A stretch of DNA of 64,000 nt, from the NCBI GenBank assembly GCA_047967505.1, contig CM106538.1; one strand, written 5' to 3'. This document shows, in pieces, positions 1 through 10,690 of this stretch. Made by a program: the position numbers and the translations under genes. Under the pieces are notes generated by a model. It saw only the letters and a program-made list of their open reading frames with translations. It was not told the origin of the DNA and ran no database searches. The number at the start of each line of letters is the position of its first letter. The stretch's first letter is position 1. Source of the stretch: Dipteris shenzhenensis. Its lineage: Eukaryota; Polypodiophyta; Polypodiopsida; Gleicheniales.

Positions 1-765
1 TGCAGCATTCCCTTAACTAGGGAGAGCCATGCTTGGCTGAACATTAGGCATGGGAGCATATGCTGTGGCTTGCATGCCTAGCTGCATTCCCACATTGTCA
101 TACATGGCTTGCTTTCTATGCCCAATTGGCGGTGAAATCAACATAGCATCAAAGATAGAATCTGTACCAAAATATTCAGGTTGCTGCCTCAAATATGGCT
201 GAGGTAGTTGAGCCACATTTATGGACTACACATTATGATTTTGAGGAGTAGAAGTACCCAAACCAAGGCCTTGTGCTGGCTGCTCATACTGTTGCACTGG
301 CTGTACTTTTTGTACCTCTTTCTCAAGTGCTCTTTTGGGTGATTCCTCTCTTTTGGAAGTCACTTTCTGAGTCATTTTTGATGGCTGTCCCTCATGGGAA
401 ACTGATGCATGAGTGTGCGGTCCGCCATGAGAAGCTGATGCATGTGTGTATTCACTCTTTCCGTGCTTGTTCTTTGTTGATTTCTTCTTCTTCTTGGCAT
501 TTGTTTGCACAATCTGAGCCAAATTTTGAGCCAGCTGAGTCAAAGCAGTCACTGCACTTGCAAGCTGTGCATTCAACATAGTAGCATCATCTGACTCACT
601 GCTAGAACTAGTATCACCGTTGAGCTCAGTTGTAGCTTCATGTGTGGCTTGCTCAAAAGGCATTTGTTGTGCTCCCTGCAGCTGTACACTAGCTGGATCA
701 TTAAGGCTTTCTTGCCTTCTCCTTTGAGGAGTTGTGGAGCTCTCTTGCTCATGGGTACTCACCAT
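1..765 (-). pseudogene. gag-like N-terminal region, broken by two stops
   Basis: One frame stays open from the ATG at 763-765 to the window edge except for two stops, a TAG at 226-228 and a TAA near 13-15. The product is polar and low in complexity. It starts with a Gln/Ser/Arg-rich segment, has an Ala/Leu/Gln helix (about residues 65-90) followed by a run of lysines (KKKKK), then a His/Ser/Gly repeat (THASASHGG, THASVSHEG) and a Gln/Pro-rich tail. No zinc knuckle or capsid motif is reached before the edge. I call it gag from its position directly behind the primer site. It would act as the structural protein of the cytoplasmic particle. It could also be a poorly conserved leader ORF. Confidence 0.5.
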
Positions 766-859
766 GTTTATGGTTGTAGTATTCAGCTGTCAAAAAGTGC
801 AGCAAAGATATCCTTCCACCAAACTACCGAGGCCCACCTCTTGAGAAAGAGTGTGTGGT

Positions 860-877
860 ATCCCGGCAATGGAACCA
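860..877 (-). promoter_or_regulatory. primer-binding site, probably tRNA-Glu
   Basis: The plus strand reads ATCCCGGCAATGGAACCA, which looks like the 3' end of a tRNA including CCA. Plant tRNA-Glu ends in CCCGGCAACGGAACCA as I recall it, so there is one mismatch. On the element's own strand this begins TGGTTCC, one base after the LTR end. It would anneal the primer for minus-strand DNA synthesis. The other intact primer sites in the window match initiator tRNA-Met instead. Confidence 0.65.
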
Positions 878-878
878 A

Positions 879-2478
879 TGTAACCGGCCTCTAATCATCA
901 GAGGGCAGTGGAACTAAACCTTTAATCACTTCAGCACTTATTTACAGCTCACAAAGCATATATCACAACCATTAACCATTGCATGATCACCATTTGGCAT
1001 TTACCCATTTGTTCACAAACAAAATCACTAAAAAAGGGATGGAGGCTAGAATGCCCCTGCTCAACAGTCATAGACAAGTGCACCCGATTGGCCCCAAACA
1101 CCGTGGCGCCCCTTTCGGTATTTCTTTATATTTCACAGTGAAATGATTACAAGTTGCATCTAGGAGACCTTCCCTGCAACTGAGCACGCAACCCCAATTC
1201 ACTAAGCCTTCACAAGGCTTTCAAGCATAGAACACCATCACATAAGTGCACTTAACCCATAGGCTCAACCCAAAGGCATTCTCTTTTCCGAGTGCAATTC
1301 CATTGGCTGTCCAGATGCAATCACACTGCACCCCAGCTGCACTCTCTTTGAGTGGTTTCCAGATGAGATTCACAAAGCTTTTCAAAGCTCCAAAATAAAA
1401 TCAGCAAAGTACCCAACCAAAGAATGCCTCATGTAGCACTACCTGGGCACCTGTGAGCCAAGAAAGAGGCGGCACACGAGGCCAACCAATAGCTTATGGC
1501 AAAAAGAAATTGCAGCAACAAAATCACAACTCACCAAGCCCTGAAAACTCGAACCAAGTCCTCAATCGCCAAGAGGACATAGTAGCCAATGCCCAATTGC
1601 ATTCTCAACCAAAGAGGAGTGCAAAGGCATGAAGAAAGAGCATTTACAAGAGCCGACCAGCATGAATTCCACTGAAAAATGCGAAAAGAAGCACTTCTGT
1701 CGCGAAGAAATGGGAGTTCTTGGGCTCAAAAGAAGCGTGCTTGAGAGAGGAATGCATTGAGAAGGTTTTGGAGAAGTTTCATCGCCGGAAAGTCCTCCAA
1801 AACTGAGAAAAACCAGTCAACCAGCGCGTCAGACCACTCGAAATTCAACAGAAAGCTGTAGCTTTGCAAGAGGAGAGGCCCAAGAGGCAGTAGAAGAAAA
1901 AAGGTCCAGAAAAAGCCACTTTTGCAAATTCGACCAGCAAAAGAAGTGCTCAGCTCTGCCCGTTCTATCAAACGCACGGAGGGAAAAGCATATCACTACG
2001 AAGGGGAGGCAGAGGGGAAGCCATCGGGCCAAATGGAAGTCGAGGAATCCAAACGGGTAAGGAGTTATGAAGAAAAACGGAATTCAGCTGAAGGAGGCTG
2101 AAAAACCAGTCCGAAATCTCAACAAAGGGAGAAGATGAGAGAGAAACCACACATGTGAAGTTTAGAAGGCCCAGGAAGATCCAGGAATGGCAAAGGTGCA
2201 TGTAGAAGGCACTAGAGCCACCTGGAACTCTAGGGGGGGCCACTGAAGGTACATGGCCCTCTAGGGAGCCCATTAAAAATGCCACATCATCATTTCCCAA
2301 CAACCACTCTTTTAATTCCTTGGAATGCCTTTGGACCTAGGGATTAATTACGCTTATGTGCTAGGCACCATGCCATGTTTAATTACACATTATTAAGCCC
2401 ACGCTTGGACTTTTAAAACCAAAGTTGTCACGGTCTTGTAGTACATTAAAGTACCTAGAATTTCACGCCCCCGTGACA
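879..2478 (-). repeat. 5' LTR, about 1.6 kb
   Basis: On the minus strand the segment begins TGTCACGGGGGCGTG (2478) and ends CCGGTTACA (879). The TG...CA termini and imperfect inverted tips (TGTCACGG and TGTAACCG) are as expected for an LTR. The 3' boundary is fixed by the primer site one base away. The 5' boundary is inferred, because no second LTR copy is present to compare. The short reading frames inside have no recognisable product. Confidence 0.5.
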
Positions 2479-2880
2479 CCAACTACCAAATACTCAGCAA
2501 TCATCAACTCAATGTTTGGGAAGTAGTTCTTATTGGAGTAATGCAAACCTTTGGATGGTCATTATAGGCTTCTTAGGCTGGTTACTGGGTGCATCGTTTT
2601 CATGTATGCTTATGTGTTGACAAGGTAGCCACATCAATTCTTGGGGGGCTCGCGGTCATTCTGGCAGTCACCTTGATTTTAGGCAGCATCTTGTACGTCA
2701 AGGACTGACCTATCAACTTATCTTTTGTGGGTGATTTAAGCTTCTATGGCAGCTCCTTTTTTATCTATAAGAGAGCTTTATGAGATTTGACTTCCAATGC
2801 TTCGACTCTATGGCCCATCTCTCTTTGTAATCACTCTCCAACAAGGCCCGTAGGTCTAAGGAGAAAATGATGCCTATTTT
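2479..2880. other. no gene recognised
   Basis: About 400 bases to the right of the LTR. I see no motif, long frame or terminal structure here on either strand. Confidence 0.4.
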
Positions 2881-3108
2881 TCAATATATCTCTGTGATCC
2901 TGAATTTGTCAACTCGTGTTTATGCTAGCTAGGTCTATCAATCTCTCTGCTTTCTTTTGACTCGTATCAAAGTCCAACTTACAAATCGCTGTGTTCAATA
3001 TATCTCTGTGATCCTGAATTTGCCAACTCGTGTTTATGCTAGCTAGGTCTATCAATCTCTCTGCTTTCTTTTGACTCGTATCAAAGTCCAACTTACAAAT
3101 CGCTGTGG
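2881..3108. repeat. 114-bp direct tandem duplication
   Basis: Two head-to-tail copies (2881-2994 and 2995-3108) differ at one position (TTTGTCAAC versus TTTGCCAAC) in the bases I compared, plus the final base of the unit. The unit length is a multiple of three, so the minus-strand frame shows a duplicated peptide. The sequence resembles no coding family I know. A recent replication slip or unequal exchange is the simplest origin. Confidence 0.85.
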
Positions 3109-4555
3109 GTAGTCGTTTTGTGTCTAATCTAAAAGAGGGCTATCGGGAGCCATGACTGCGAACAAGTTTATGGAGTCTACGCGTGAATGTGCAGCTACAT
3201 CAGGAAAATTCAAAGATTCAAATTTTCATGCCTAGCAACATGGTTGCTTCGGTGCAGGCACCTAGCGGTAGGATTTGAATCGAACCGTACGAAGCATTTT
3301 GGAATGCTTTGAATTGTTAGGTGCGTCTGTGAAAATAAAAAATTACCAAGTCACATCATGCCACGCCACATTTTTGCAGCCTTTTTGCTCTCTGTTCCGC
3401 TTCCGAACATTGCTGTTGCTCCTTGGTTGAGCCTTAAAGCTTCTCAGCCTTCAAAATTCTCTCTCAGCCCCTCTCTCCTGGTCCCCACCCCTCTCTTAGC
3501 CTTCTAAGTTCTGCCTGCATCTTGCAGCCTGCCCTCTCTCAGCCCACACACTCATGTGTCAGGATTCAACATTTTTACATAGTGATAAGGAGCCTTTGAC
3601 TTAGACTCTAGACTTCCATTGTTTTATCCTATCACATGATTCATGTGATTATTGATATGCAGGCAGTAGTGTTTCCTGCGCAGGATGTATTTTGATCAGA
3701 TTTCGTGATGTATTTACCAGACCTCTCTTAGTTCTTTCTTCTATCGGAGTCGCAATCTTTATTTCATGATGTCTATGGGTTATATGTGATATTTTTAGAT
3801 CATTTCTGTGTTTCCTTTCGTCTCTGCATGTCATGTGAATAGTTTCTCTCCCCTTCCCCCATTTTTTCCAACCTTAGGTGCTTCGCACCTTAAAATTTCA
3901 AAAATAAGATTCATCCGAAGCTTGCACCTAACACGCTTCAAATGCTACGCACTTAAAGAATTGTACAACCATCCCTCACTACATGGAGTTTGACTATACC
4001 TAATGGAGCAGAGTCTGTGGATGGTTGTCCCGAGTACTGAGAATAAGCCTTGTCCAAATCAAGGAGCCACGAAGATTTAGATGTGGAAGATGACGAATGA
4101 ACATGCCTTATGGATACTAGGGAGAGCGTTTGTCATGTATATATCATCACCTTGACTTGTCGAAGCCAAGAGCAGACAACTAGGTGGCAATAGAGACGCT
4201 TTTCGGCTCAAAAAAGAACTCAAGAATCATGCTGAAGCAATAAATTTTTGGGCTGCGCATGTCTGATGAATTCCACACCGTTTGGGAGATACGGGCCTTC
4301 GAACAGGGCTGATTTTCTAGTGTTATTTAAATTTTATTTTTTTAAAGAGAGCATGCAAATTCGCAATTGTGTTCTATTTTTGGATCAAGGGGGCTGTTTT
4401 GGGAAAAAGCAGGTTCACACTTCAAAAAGAGAGTTTTCTTAAGACAAAAGGGATTCCAGAATGCAGATATTTTCGCCATAGCTCCTCGTGTGTGGATTTC
4501 GAGACAGATATTTGACAAATCCAGATTTCCAATTCTGAACTGAAGATCTAGAAAG
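3109..4555. other. no gene recognised
   Basis: Both strands hold only short frames without recognisable motifs. CT-rich and AT-rich patches alternate. This may be intergenic DNA or very old transposon remains. Confidence 0.35.
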
Positions 4556-4672
4556 AGATTGAGATTGCGATTTCGACTTGGCTGGCCTGGACAAACCACC
4601 AGGTTGAGATCTAGATTGAGATTGAGATTCTGATACCTACCTCCGACTGAGATTGAGATTGAGATTGAGATA
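4556..4672. repeat. degenerate GAGATT hexanucleotide repeat
   Basis: GATTGA/GAGATT units recur between about 4556 and 4672, with a regular run at 4607-4635 and another at 4646-4672. The spacing is interrupted by diverged copies. Confidence 0.7.
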
Positions 4673-5129
4673 CTAGAGGTAGGGCTCGTGGGTGGTTGGC
4701 CGGAACTTTCTTCTTGCGGAAAATATTTTCCTTTGTAAAGGATTTCCTTTTAATAAAGTTACTCATTCCTCTCCAATTCGAATTGTTTTTCTATGTGAAA
4801 TCTCAAGTTCAGTGACTCGGCGCGTCTTAGCCCTGCTCATACATTCTTCAGCTACTCCACAAGTCACCATCAGCTCCATTCCTACCATCGTCATTCTTTG
4901 ATAAAATGAACCTCTGCACTGAGTCAGAAGCTTCAACAAACTTTAGAATCTACAACAACCTTTTGGTCTTTAGTTTGCAACGACCTTTTACTAAACCGAG
5001 CCTCTACATCACATGGCTCCTTTGGAATAAATCATGGTAGCCTCAACTTCGAAAAGCCCCAAATTGAATTCATTAATCTATTTACTAAAAATAGTAATAG
5101 AGAAATTTAAGGTGCAATTGAGCTGTGCT

Positions 5130-5632
5130 ATAAATAGCAAGTTCGGAGACTGGTCTCTATCAAGCATCTCCATGTTACCACCCTCTTCAAGCTTCAAGTC
5201 CTTCAACTACTTGCGGAGATAGGCAACCCTCGCCTCATTCCGTAGCTAATACAAGGATGCAAGCTAATCCCATGCTTGCTTAGCTGTCTTACAAGACCGG
5301 AGATGAGGGATAATAACCCGTTTCACTGAAAGAGCAATCACTGGATCTGCTCTTGTGTAGGAGGCAAAGTACCTGTAGCTGCAGGTGCTCTAGAAGTACC
5401 ATTAGAACCATCACCTAAAGACCCATCACCTGAAGTAGAACCAGAGGCAGTAGGTGTAGCACCAGAAGCTGCAGTACGTGTAGGCCTGGCCTCAGATTTT
5501 GAAACAATATGCCATAAATTCTTGGCAACCAAAGCATGTCCCATCATGTATGACCACATGGGATAATTGGTGCCATCAAGCTTGTTATAGCCCCAAGCAT
5601 CCCAAACAAATCATCCTTGCTGTTAGTCATGG
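5130..5632 (-). pseudogene. Ty1/copia gag fragment
   Basis: The minus-strand translation has the start of a copia gag: MTNSKDD at 5630, then KLDGTNYPMWSYMMGHALV after a frame change, then an Ala/Gly/Ser/Thr-rich spacer. After another frame change (about 5350) it gives a UBN2-like stretch containing TAKQAWD, LRNEARVAYLRK and LKDLKLEEGGN. Within that last stretch three TAG codons interrupt the frame. Gag builds the particle in which copia RNA is copied. At least two frameshifts and three stops make it inactive. The left end is approximate, and no LTR was identified for it. Confidence 0.7.
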
Positions 5633-6099
5633 TGTTGAAATTCAAGACAAATGCACCAACTGGCAAAGCAAATGAGAGGAAGGCAACCTCTCAAAATCAA
5701 GTGACAAAATTATGCTCAAGCTTCAAAGCTTATTCCTGCAAAAGACTTTGGTGTCCCAAGGTGTACTTGTTGCAAGAAAAATTCCCCAAAAGGCAACATG
5801 AGGCCTTCCAAGGCAACACAGGGCCTTTCCAAAATGCAAATGAAGCAAAAATTGGAAAGAACCAATGCACCTACGGCTTACCCAATGATGTAGCCCGAAA
5901 GGATAGCGGTGAAAAAGCTCTGAATGCGAGCAGAGAGATTCACCCTAGAAGGAGAGGTGGAAATGGGAGCAAATATCAATGAGAAATGCCAATAATGAGC
6001 TGGAAATGAGAATTACAGCAAGTAAAAGTTCTTCCGTGAGGAGGAGAGCACTTTTGAGATAAAGGCCCCTAAAGAGTCATACACATCAGAGTGGATCTC
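5633..6099. other. no gene recognised
   Basis: This lies upstream of the copia gag fragment and would hold its leader or LTR. A 121-codon plus-strand frame (5617-5982) has no recognisable motif and is probably chance. Confidence 0.35.
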
Positions 6100-6560
6100 T
6101 ATGAAGCAAAGTAAATCATGTGCTAAACGTGGGCTCTTCCTCAATTATGCTTATTTGCAGATAGCCATTTGAGATGTTCTTCTGAAAACACTCGGCTCCA
6201 CAAAGCCGATCGATGAGATCATCCAACCTCGACAAAGAATGCTTGTTGTTGATCATGAGTCTACGCACCCTTATAGTCTATGCACAGTGCTTAGACGTAT
6301 CTTTTTTCTTAACCAGAAGTACTAGTGCACCCCAAGGTAACTTACCAGGTCATACTTGACCTACTCGGAGTTATTCAATGCAATTTCATCCTCCTCAGTC
6401 GATCTAGTCCTATGAGGTTGCCCGAATAGCAGGCTGCACACTTGGCACAAGTTCGATCTTATGGTCAACATTCCTCCTACGAGGGACAACGTAGGGAAGT
6501 TCCTTTGGAAACACCTCAGATTATTCTGATATGATCTCTCGAATCAGTTGAGCCTAGAAT
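6100..6560 (-). pseudogene. Ty3/gypsy reverse transcriptase fragment
   Basis: The minus strand encodes EVFPKELPYVVPRRRNVDHK then IELVPSVQPAIRA, the usual linker before a gypsy RT. After several stops it gives GALVLLVKKK and, further on, INNKHSLSRLDDLIDRL and GYLQISIIEEE. These match the first RT blocks of Ty3/gypsy pol. The catalytic YLDD/YVDD block is not found. Stops (TAG, TAG, TGA, TGA, TAA) and frame changes show an old, dead copy. No LTRs were seen nearby. Confidence 0.7.
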
Positions 6561-6570
6561 GAATCATCAC

Positions 6571-7977
6571 TCTCCGCCTAATCGAGTCAGTAACCTCAAG
6601 GATCTGAGCATCATAAGTTTCAGCCAGCTAATCCTCATCATAATGATACTGAGGAGCAAGTAGTCCATCCACATACTACACATCCGACATTGAAGCATCA
6701 ATGTGGGCAGCTATAGTCATGGCTTAAGCATTATTATGAGAAAAATCAGCATTAAAAGACTTAACTCCCATTGCTGTTTTTTATTATGACACCAAAAACA
6801 CTTCTTTTTCCCCCATGAAAAGAAATTTTATAAAGTATGAAAAACCCCAAAGAGCAAAGTGCTAAAGGCATCCAATACACCATGCACTGCCTGAGAAAGA
6901 GTGTCAACCCCAACTCAACTGAAAGAGCTAGGATTGAGGCTGAAAGCGCCACCTCCAACCCGTAGGGAACTCAAAAAAGAAAGGGCAATCCATCCATTCC
7001 CTGAAGAATCTCTCCCAAGATTCATATTGATTTTTATAAGCTATTTATTGAAAACAAGAAATGGCAACTGAAAAATCAATATTAACAACAAGCTTTTGAA
7101 AGCATACATGCGAGAATTCGCAGTTCACAACTCAGAAAATCCAAGGGAAAGAGATCATGCATTAATTCCAAAGAATTTTAGAAGAGAACATGAGTCGACA
7201 AATCTGATTACATACATGTGCAACACATGCTTCTCCACTCATGCAACACAAAATCTCAACTCACCTACATATTTTCGAGAGAGAAAGGGTGAAAGAGAAA
7301 AGTGCAAACATAATAGCAATGTTCTCTTTACAAAAACGAGTCGAAAATGTTCTTCAGATGGAAAACAGGCTGCTGAAAATCAGATCCAAGGTTTAACTGC
7401 TCAAATAAGGGATAACAAAGGATAGATGAGAGCAGACTATAGGAGGCAAAGAACTAGACCAAGAGATGTCTAGAGCAAGCAAGTTTGTCGAGGCTGAGGC
7501 TGAGGTACTGACGCTGGTAAACTGGTCGAAATAGAAAGCTTGTTGAAATACGAAAGGCGTGAAATGGGGAGAGGTGGGCCTACATGGCAACACTTATGCA
7601 AGTCTTAGTGGAGTGCGCATTGCAGCTTTTCAAGACCAACATGTAACACATGCATGTAGATCAGTGGTCATGCAAACAAGAGGGAAAGTAAAGGCTTCTA
7701 TAGTCACCACAACTAGTAGCTCCCACTTAGGAATAAAGCCCAAATAGGAAAGCTGAAATGCTTCCAGCAGCTGCACCTGGCTCGTGCAAGTTCTTATGCA
7801 GCCAGTTTACAGCTGCAGAAGACTTGCAACCCTGAAATGAGGTCTTAAACAGCTTGAAAACCTCCAAAAATAGGTCAAAATTGCTGTAGGGCAGCTTGTG
7901 CAGTGATTTCAACGCCATAACTATTGTTAAAAGCCCTAAAATCTGCAGAAAAACCCCCAAAAAAGCAGCTTTGCCCC
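6571..7977. other. no gene recognised
   Basis: Short frames only on both strands. A 109-codon plus-strand frame (7096-7425) and a 65-codon minus-strand frame (6761-6958) show no family resemblance. Confidence 0.35.
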
Positions 7978-8985
7978 CTACGTCGATGTAAGTATAGAGC
8001 TGGATTAGATCCAACCGTATGATATGGTTGATCTCATCTCGTGGGATTGAAAGCGGAGTATGAGATTGTTCTAACCCTCTATCCACTAGTCATCAGATGA
8101 CTCTAGTGCCAATGTCGGTAGTCTCCAGCTAGGCAAGACCCAAATCCAATCAAGGTATCTCACTGTCTAAAAAATGGCCTGAAGAGGTGTCATGGCAATC
8201 TCTGCCTGTACTATTTGATGAGGGACTGAGGGCTTACTCCAAATCATCCAAGATCCCATAATCACTTGTAGCCTCCACTCAATTACTAAGAAATCACTTC
8301 CCTAGAAGAATACTACACACATGGTTGTCCGCCTCAACGGGGTATCAAACAGCCATCCCTTTGTCAAGGGATCTTGAAAATGTGCCTGAAAAAGCACTGC
8401 CACTCTAGTTGAGCCAAAGCTCCCTAATCTCTCATAAGTCATGCCCTGGCTGCATGAATTAATGTGAAAACTACACCTATAAAAACCGCCCCTAGGTAAG
8501 TGTAGGACTGCAAGATCTCCACCCACTCCTCCTAGTAAGTGAAACTATGTTGACGCAATATCGCATGTGAGGTGCTGAAAATCATGACCTTGGTCGTACC
8601 AAGGTTGACTGCCAAGTCTGTTTCCCTTCAAATCACCTCTAGGGCCTCTAGACGTCTATATAAGCCTGCAGGTGATGAGGATATGAGGACAATATCATAT
8701 GTGTATAACAATATCTGTATCATTAGGTCAACAAGGAGTGACCCCTCACCTCCAAGGCGGTCAATGAAGGTCGTGATCTCATATGTGTAGAGCCCAAAAA
8801 GTATCGGTAAGGGCGGCATCCCTACTTCACTCCGATCATGCTCTCAATCCCATCTAATAGGCCACCTAGGGCACCTACTCTCCCTCTCACCGACTCATAT
8901 AGATTTATCACCCCCAGGCCATGACGCCACAGAAATAATTTCCACCACAAAACATTTGAAAAAATACCCAAAAAACAAAGAAAAA
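7978..8985 (-). pseudogene. LINE ORF2 fragment: RT and following C-terminal region
   Basis: Read on the minus strand from 8985, the frame gives LYESVRGRVGALGGLLDG, IESMIGVK, then PLSPTLFGLY (frame-corrected), EITTFIDRLGGEGS, IQILLYTYDIVLISSSP and NLGTTKVMIFSTSHA. These are the later RT blocks of a LINE. The catalytic YADD has become YTYD, so one catalytic Asp is lost. Downstream come a YTYLG segment and DPLTKGWLFDTPL, then a helical region ending in DEINHIIRLDLIQLY near 7980. The plus-strand LINE at 61690-64000 carries the same family of RT. Stops and shifts are frequent, the 5' part is missing, and a minisatellite abuts the upstream end. Confidence 0.75.
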
Positions 8986-9250
8986 CAAACAAACAATAAC
9001 AGCAGCAATAGTAGTAACTAGTGCTAACACAAAAGAACAAAGATAAACCAACGTACACACACACAAACAAACAAACAAACAATAACAGCAGCAATAGTAG
9101 TAACTAGTGCTAACACAAAAGAACAAAGATAAACCAACATACACACACACAAACACACACAAACAAACAAACAATAACAGCAGCAATAGTAGTAACTAGT
9201 GCTAACACAAAAGAACAAAGATAAACCAACGTACACACACACACACAAAT
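8985..9250. repeat. minisatellite, three ~86-92-bp units
   Basis: Three direct units start near 8995, 9081 and 9173. Each has AATAACAGCAGCAATAG, then GTAACTAGTGCTAACAC, then AGATAAACCAAC, and is joined by CA/CAAA runs of varying length. The array touches the truncated 5' end of the neighbouring LINE fragment. Confidence 0.85.
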
Positions 9251-9475
9251 ATATGTACATATACATACATACATACATATATATATATATGTGTGCGTGT
9301 TCGTGTGTACGTATATATATACATATACTTTTTTTTTGGGTAATATCCAGTGCATATATATACATACACACACACACACACACACACATACACACATGTA
9401 TGTATGTATGTATGTATGTACATATATATGTGTGTGTGCGCGCACGCGTGTGTGTATGTAAATGTGTGTGTGTGT
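9231..9475. repeat. CA/TA/GT compound microsatellite
   Basis: Alternating CA, CATA, TA, GTAT and GT runs, broken by a T9 run near 9330. The long reading frames crossing this region are products of the repeat and not genes. Confidence 0.9.
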
Positions 9476-9480
9476 GTCTT

Positions 9481-9908
9481 TGGGTGTTCTGCTTCTTCAG
9501 AGACTGTGCCTCACATGTTTTGGCATTGTATGTGCTCTTGTGAGTTTTTTTATCTGCTTCGACAGTGCCTGCAAGCGAGATTCCCATCTGTTCTGATTGG
9601 AAAGTTCTTCTGGCTATTTGGGTTTCATCCATCCAGACCAGAGTTTCATCTTGGGTTTGCTACTTGGCACTATGGACTTTATGGACATATAGGAATTGTA
9701 AAGTCTTTAATGATCCTACTTTCTCTCTGTTTGGCTTTTTCAGGCGTTCTCTACAGCAATCTTTCTTTGGTTGCTTGCAAACCCGCTGCATAGATCATGA
9801 GATCTTTTTGCCATATACTGAAATTTTCAGTTGATGTAATTGTAGCATCTTGTTTTGAGGTTGCTACTCATGTAATATAATCAATCAAAGATTTCACCCA
9901 AAAAAAAG
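9481..9908 (+). pseudogene. LINE 3' end: C-terminus of ORF2 and 3' UTR
   Basis: The plus strand encodes ETVPHMFWHC, a zf-RVT-like block. It then gives (9565 onward) DWKVLLAIWVSSIQTRVSS and LWTLWTYRNCKVFNDPTFSL, ending YTEIFS with TGA at about 9832-9834. A ~70-base 3' UTR follows with TAATATAATCAATCAAAG and an A-rich end (9898-9908). The C-terminal tail resembles the LINE at 57770-58590. The copy is 5'-truncated, as is usual for LINE insertion by target-primed reverse transcription, and a microsatellite lies directly upstream. Confidence 0.7.
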
Positions 9909-10116
9909 TATGTGTCTTTGGTGATCCAACTTTTTCACTTTTCTCTTTTTCCAGGCACTCTTTGCAGCAATCCTTTTATGATTGTTTGCAAACTCAGTAC
10001 ATAGACTATGATATATACTTGTCATATATTGAGATCTTCTCTTGATGTATTTGGGTTTTCCCCTTTTTTTGGGATAGTGACTCTGTAATATAACGCAAAA
10101 GAAATTTCACCAAAAA
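9909..10116 (+). pseudogene. second LINE 3' end, tandem and shorter
   Basis: Starting at GTATGTGTCTTTGGTGATCC, the frame gives FGDPTFSLFSF, SLQQSFYDCLQTQYIDYDIY and YIEIFS followed by a stop. It is a diverged copy of the tail encoded at 9700-9834. The 3' UTR ends AATTTCACCAAAAAA and passes straight into a GT array. Two 3' ends of one LINE family therefore lie head to tail, the second truncated more severely. Confidence 0.65.
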
Positions 10117-10132
10117 ATGTGTGTGTGCGTGC

Positions 10133-10168
<36 letters not shown>

Positions 10169-10448
10169 ACACACACATATATATGTGTGTCTGTGTCTGT
10201 GTGTTCATATACACATACATATACATATACATAGATCTATATATATGTATATACACATACATACACATATACATAATATATACACACACACACACACATA
10301 TATGTGTATACATATACGTAGTACATACATACATACATATTTACATGTATATGTATATATATGTATATTATTATATTTTTTTTAATTGATTTATTATTTT
10401 TTATTTTTTTATTTTTTTAAATATGTACATACATATACATTTATATGT

Positions 10449-10479
<31 letters not shown>

Positions 10480-10532
10480 TATGTACATATATATGTATAT
10501 ATGTATACTAGAACATACATACATACATACAT

Positions 10533-10576
<44 letters not shown>

Positions 10577-10690
10577 TGCGTATATGTGTGTGTACATAGA
10601 TACACACATATGTATGTAAATATATATATATATGTTGTGTATATGTGTGTGTGTGTACATACATACATACATATGTATGTATGTATATAG
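10117..10690. repeat. GT/CA/TA compound microsatellite
   Basis: Two long arrays (10117-10370 and 10437-10690) of GT, CA, ATAC and TA units are separated by a T/A-rich spacer. All reading frames here are repeat artefacts. Confidence 0.9.

Larger units (their letters stand above)
1..2478 (-). mobile_element. 5' part of an LTR retrotransposon (minus strand), cut by window edge
   Basis: Read on the minus strand, this stretch runs LTR (2478 to 879), a one-base spacer, a primer-binding site (877 to 860), a leader and the start of gag (765 down to the window edge). That is the normal 5' order of an LTR retrotransposon. Protease, integrase and RT would lie to the left of base 1, so the superfamily (copia or gypsy) cannot be settled here. 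The second LTR and the target-site duplication are also outside the window. The bases to the right of 2478 (CCAAC) are the candidate target-site copy. Confidence 0.65.

Noticed and set aside
860-877. A possible tRNA gene 3' end
   Set aside because: Only the last 18 bases fit a tRNA, including the CCA that plant tRNA genes do not encode. It is a primer-binding site.
5617-5982. A 121-codon plus-strand frame
   Set aside because: Opposite a decayed copia gag and its leader, with no family resemblance and no supporting context.
8985-9250. A CRISPR-like array of spaced repeats
   Set aside because: Units are 86-92 bases with simple-sequence linkers and no unique spacers, in a plant nuclear context.
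9024-9632. Frames of up to 202 codons across the CA/GT arrays
   Set aside because: They consist of Thr-His and Cys-Val repeats encoded by microsatellites on both strands. No domain is present.
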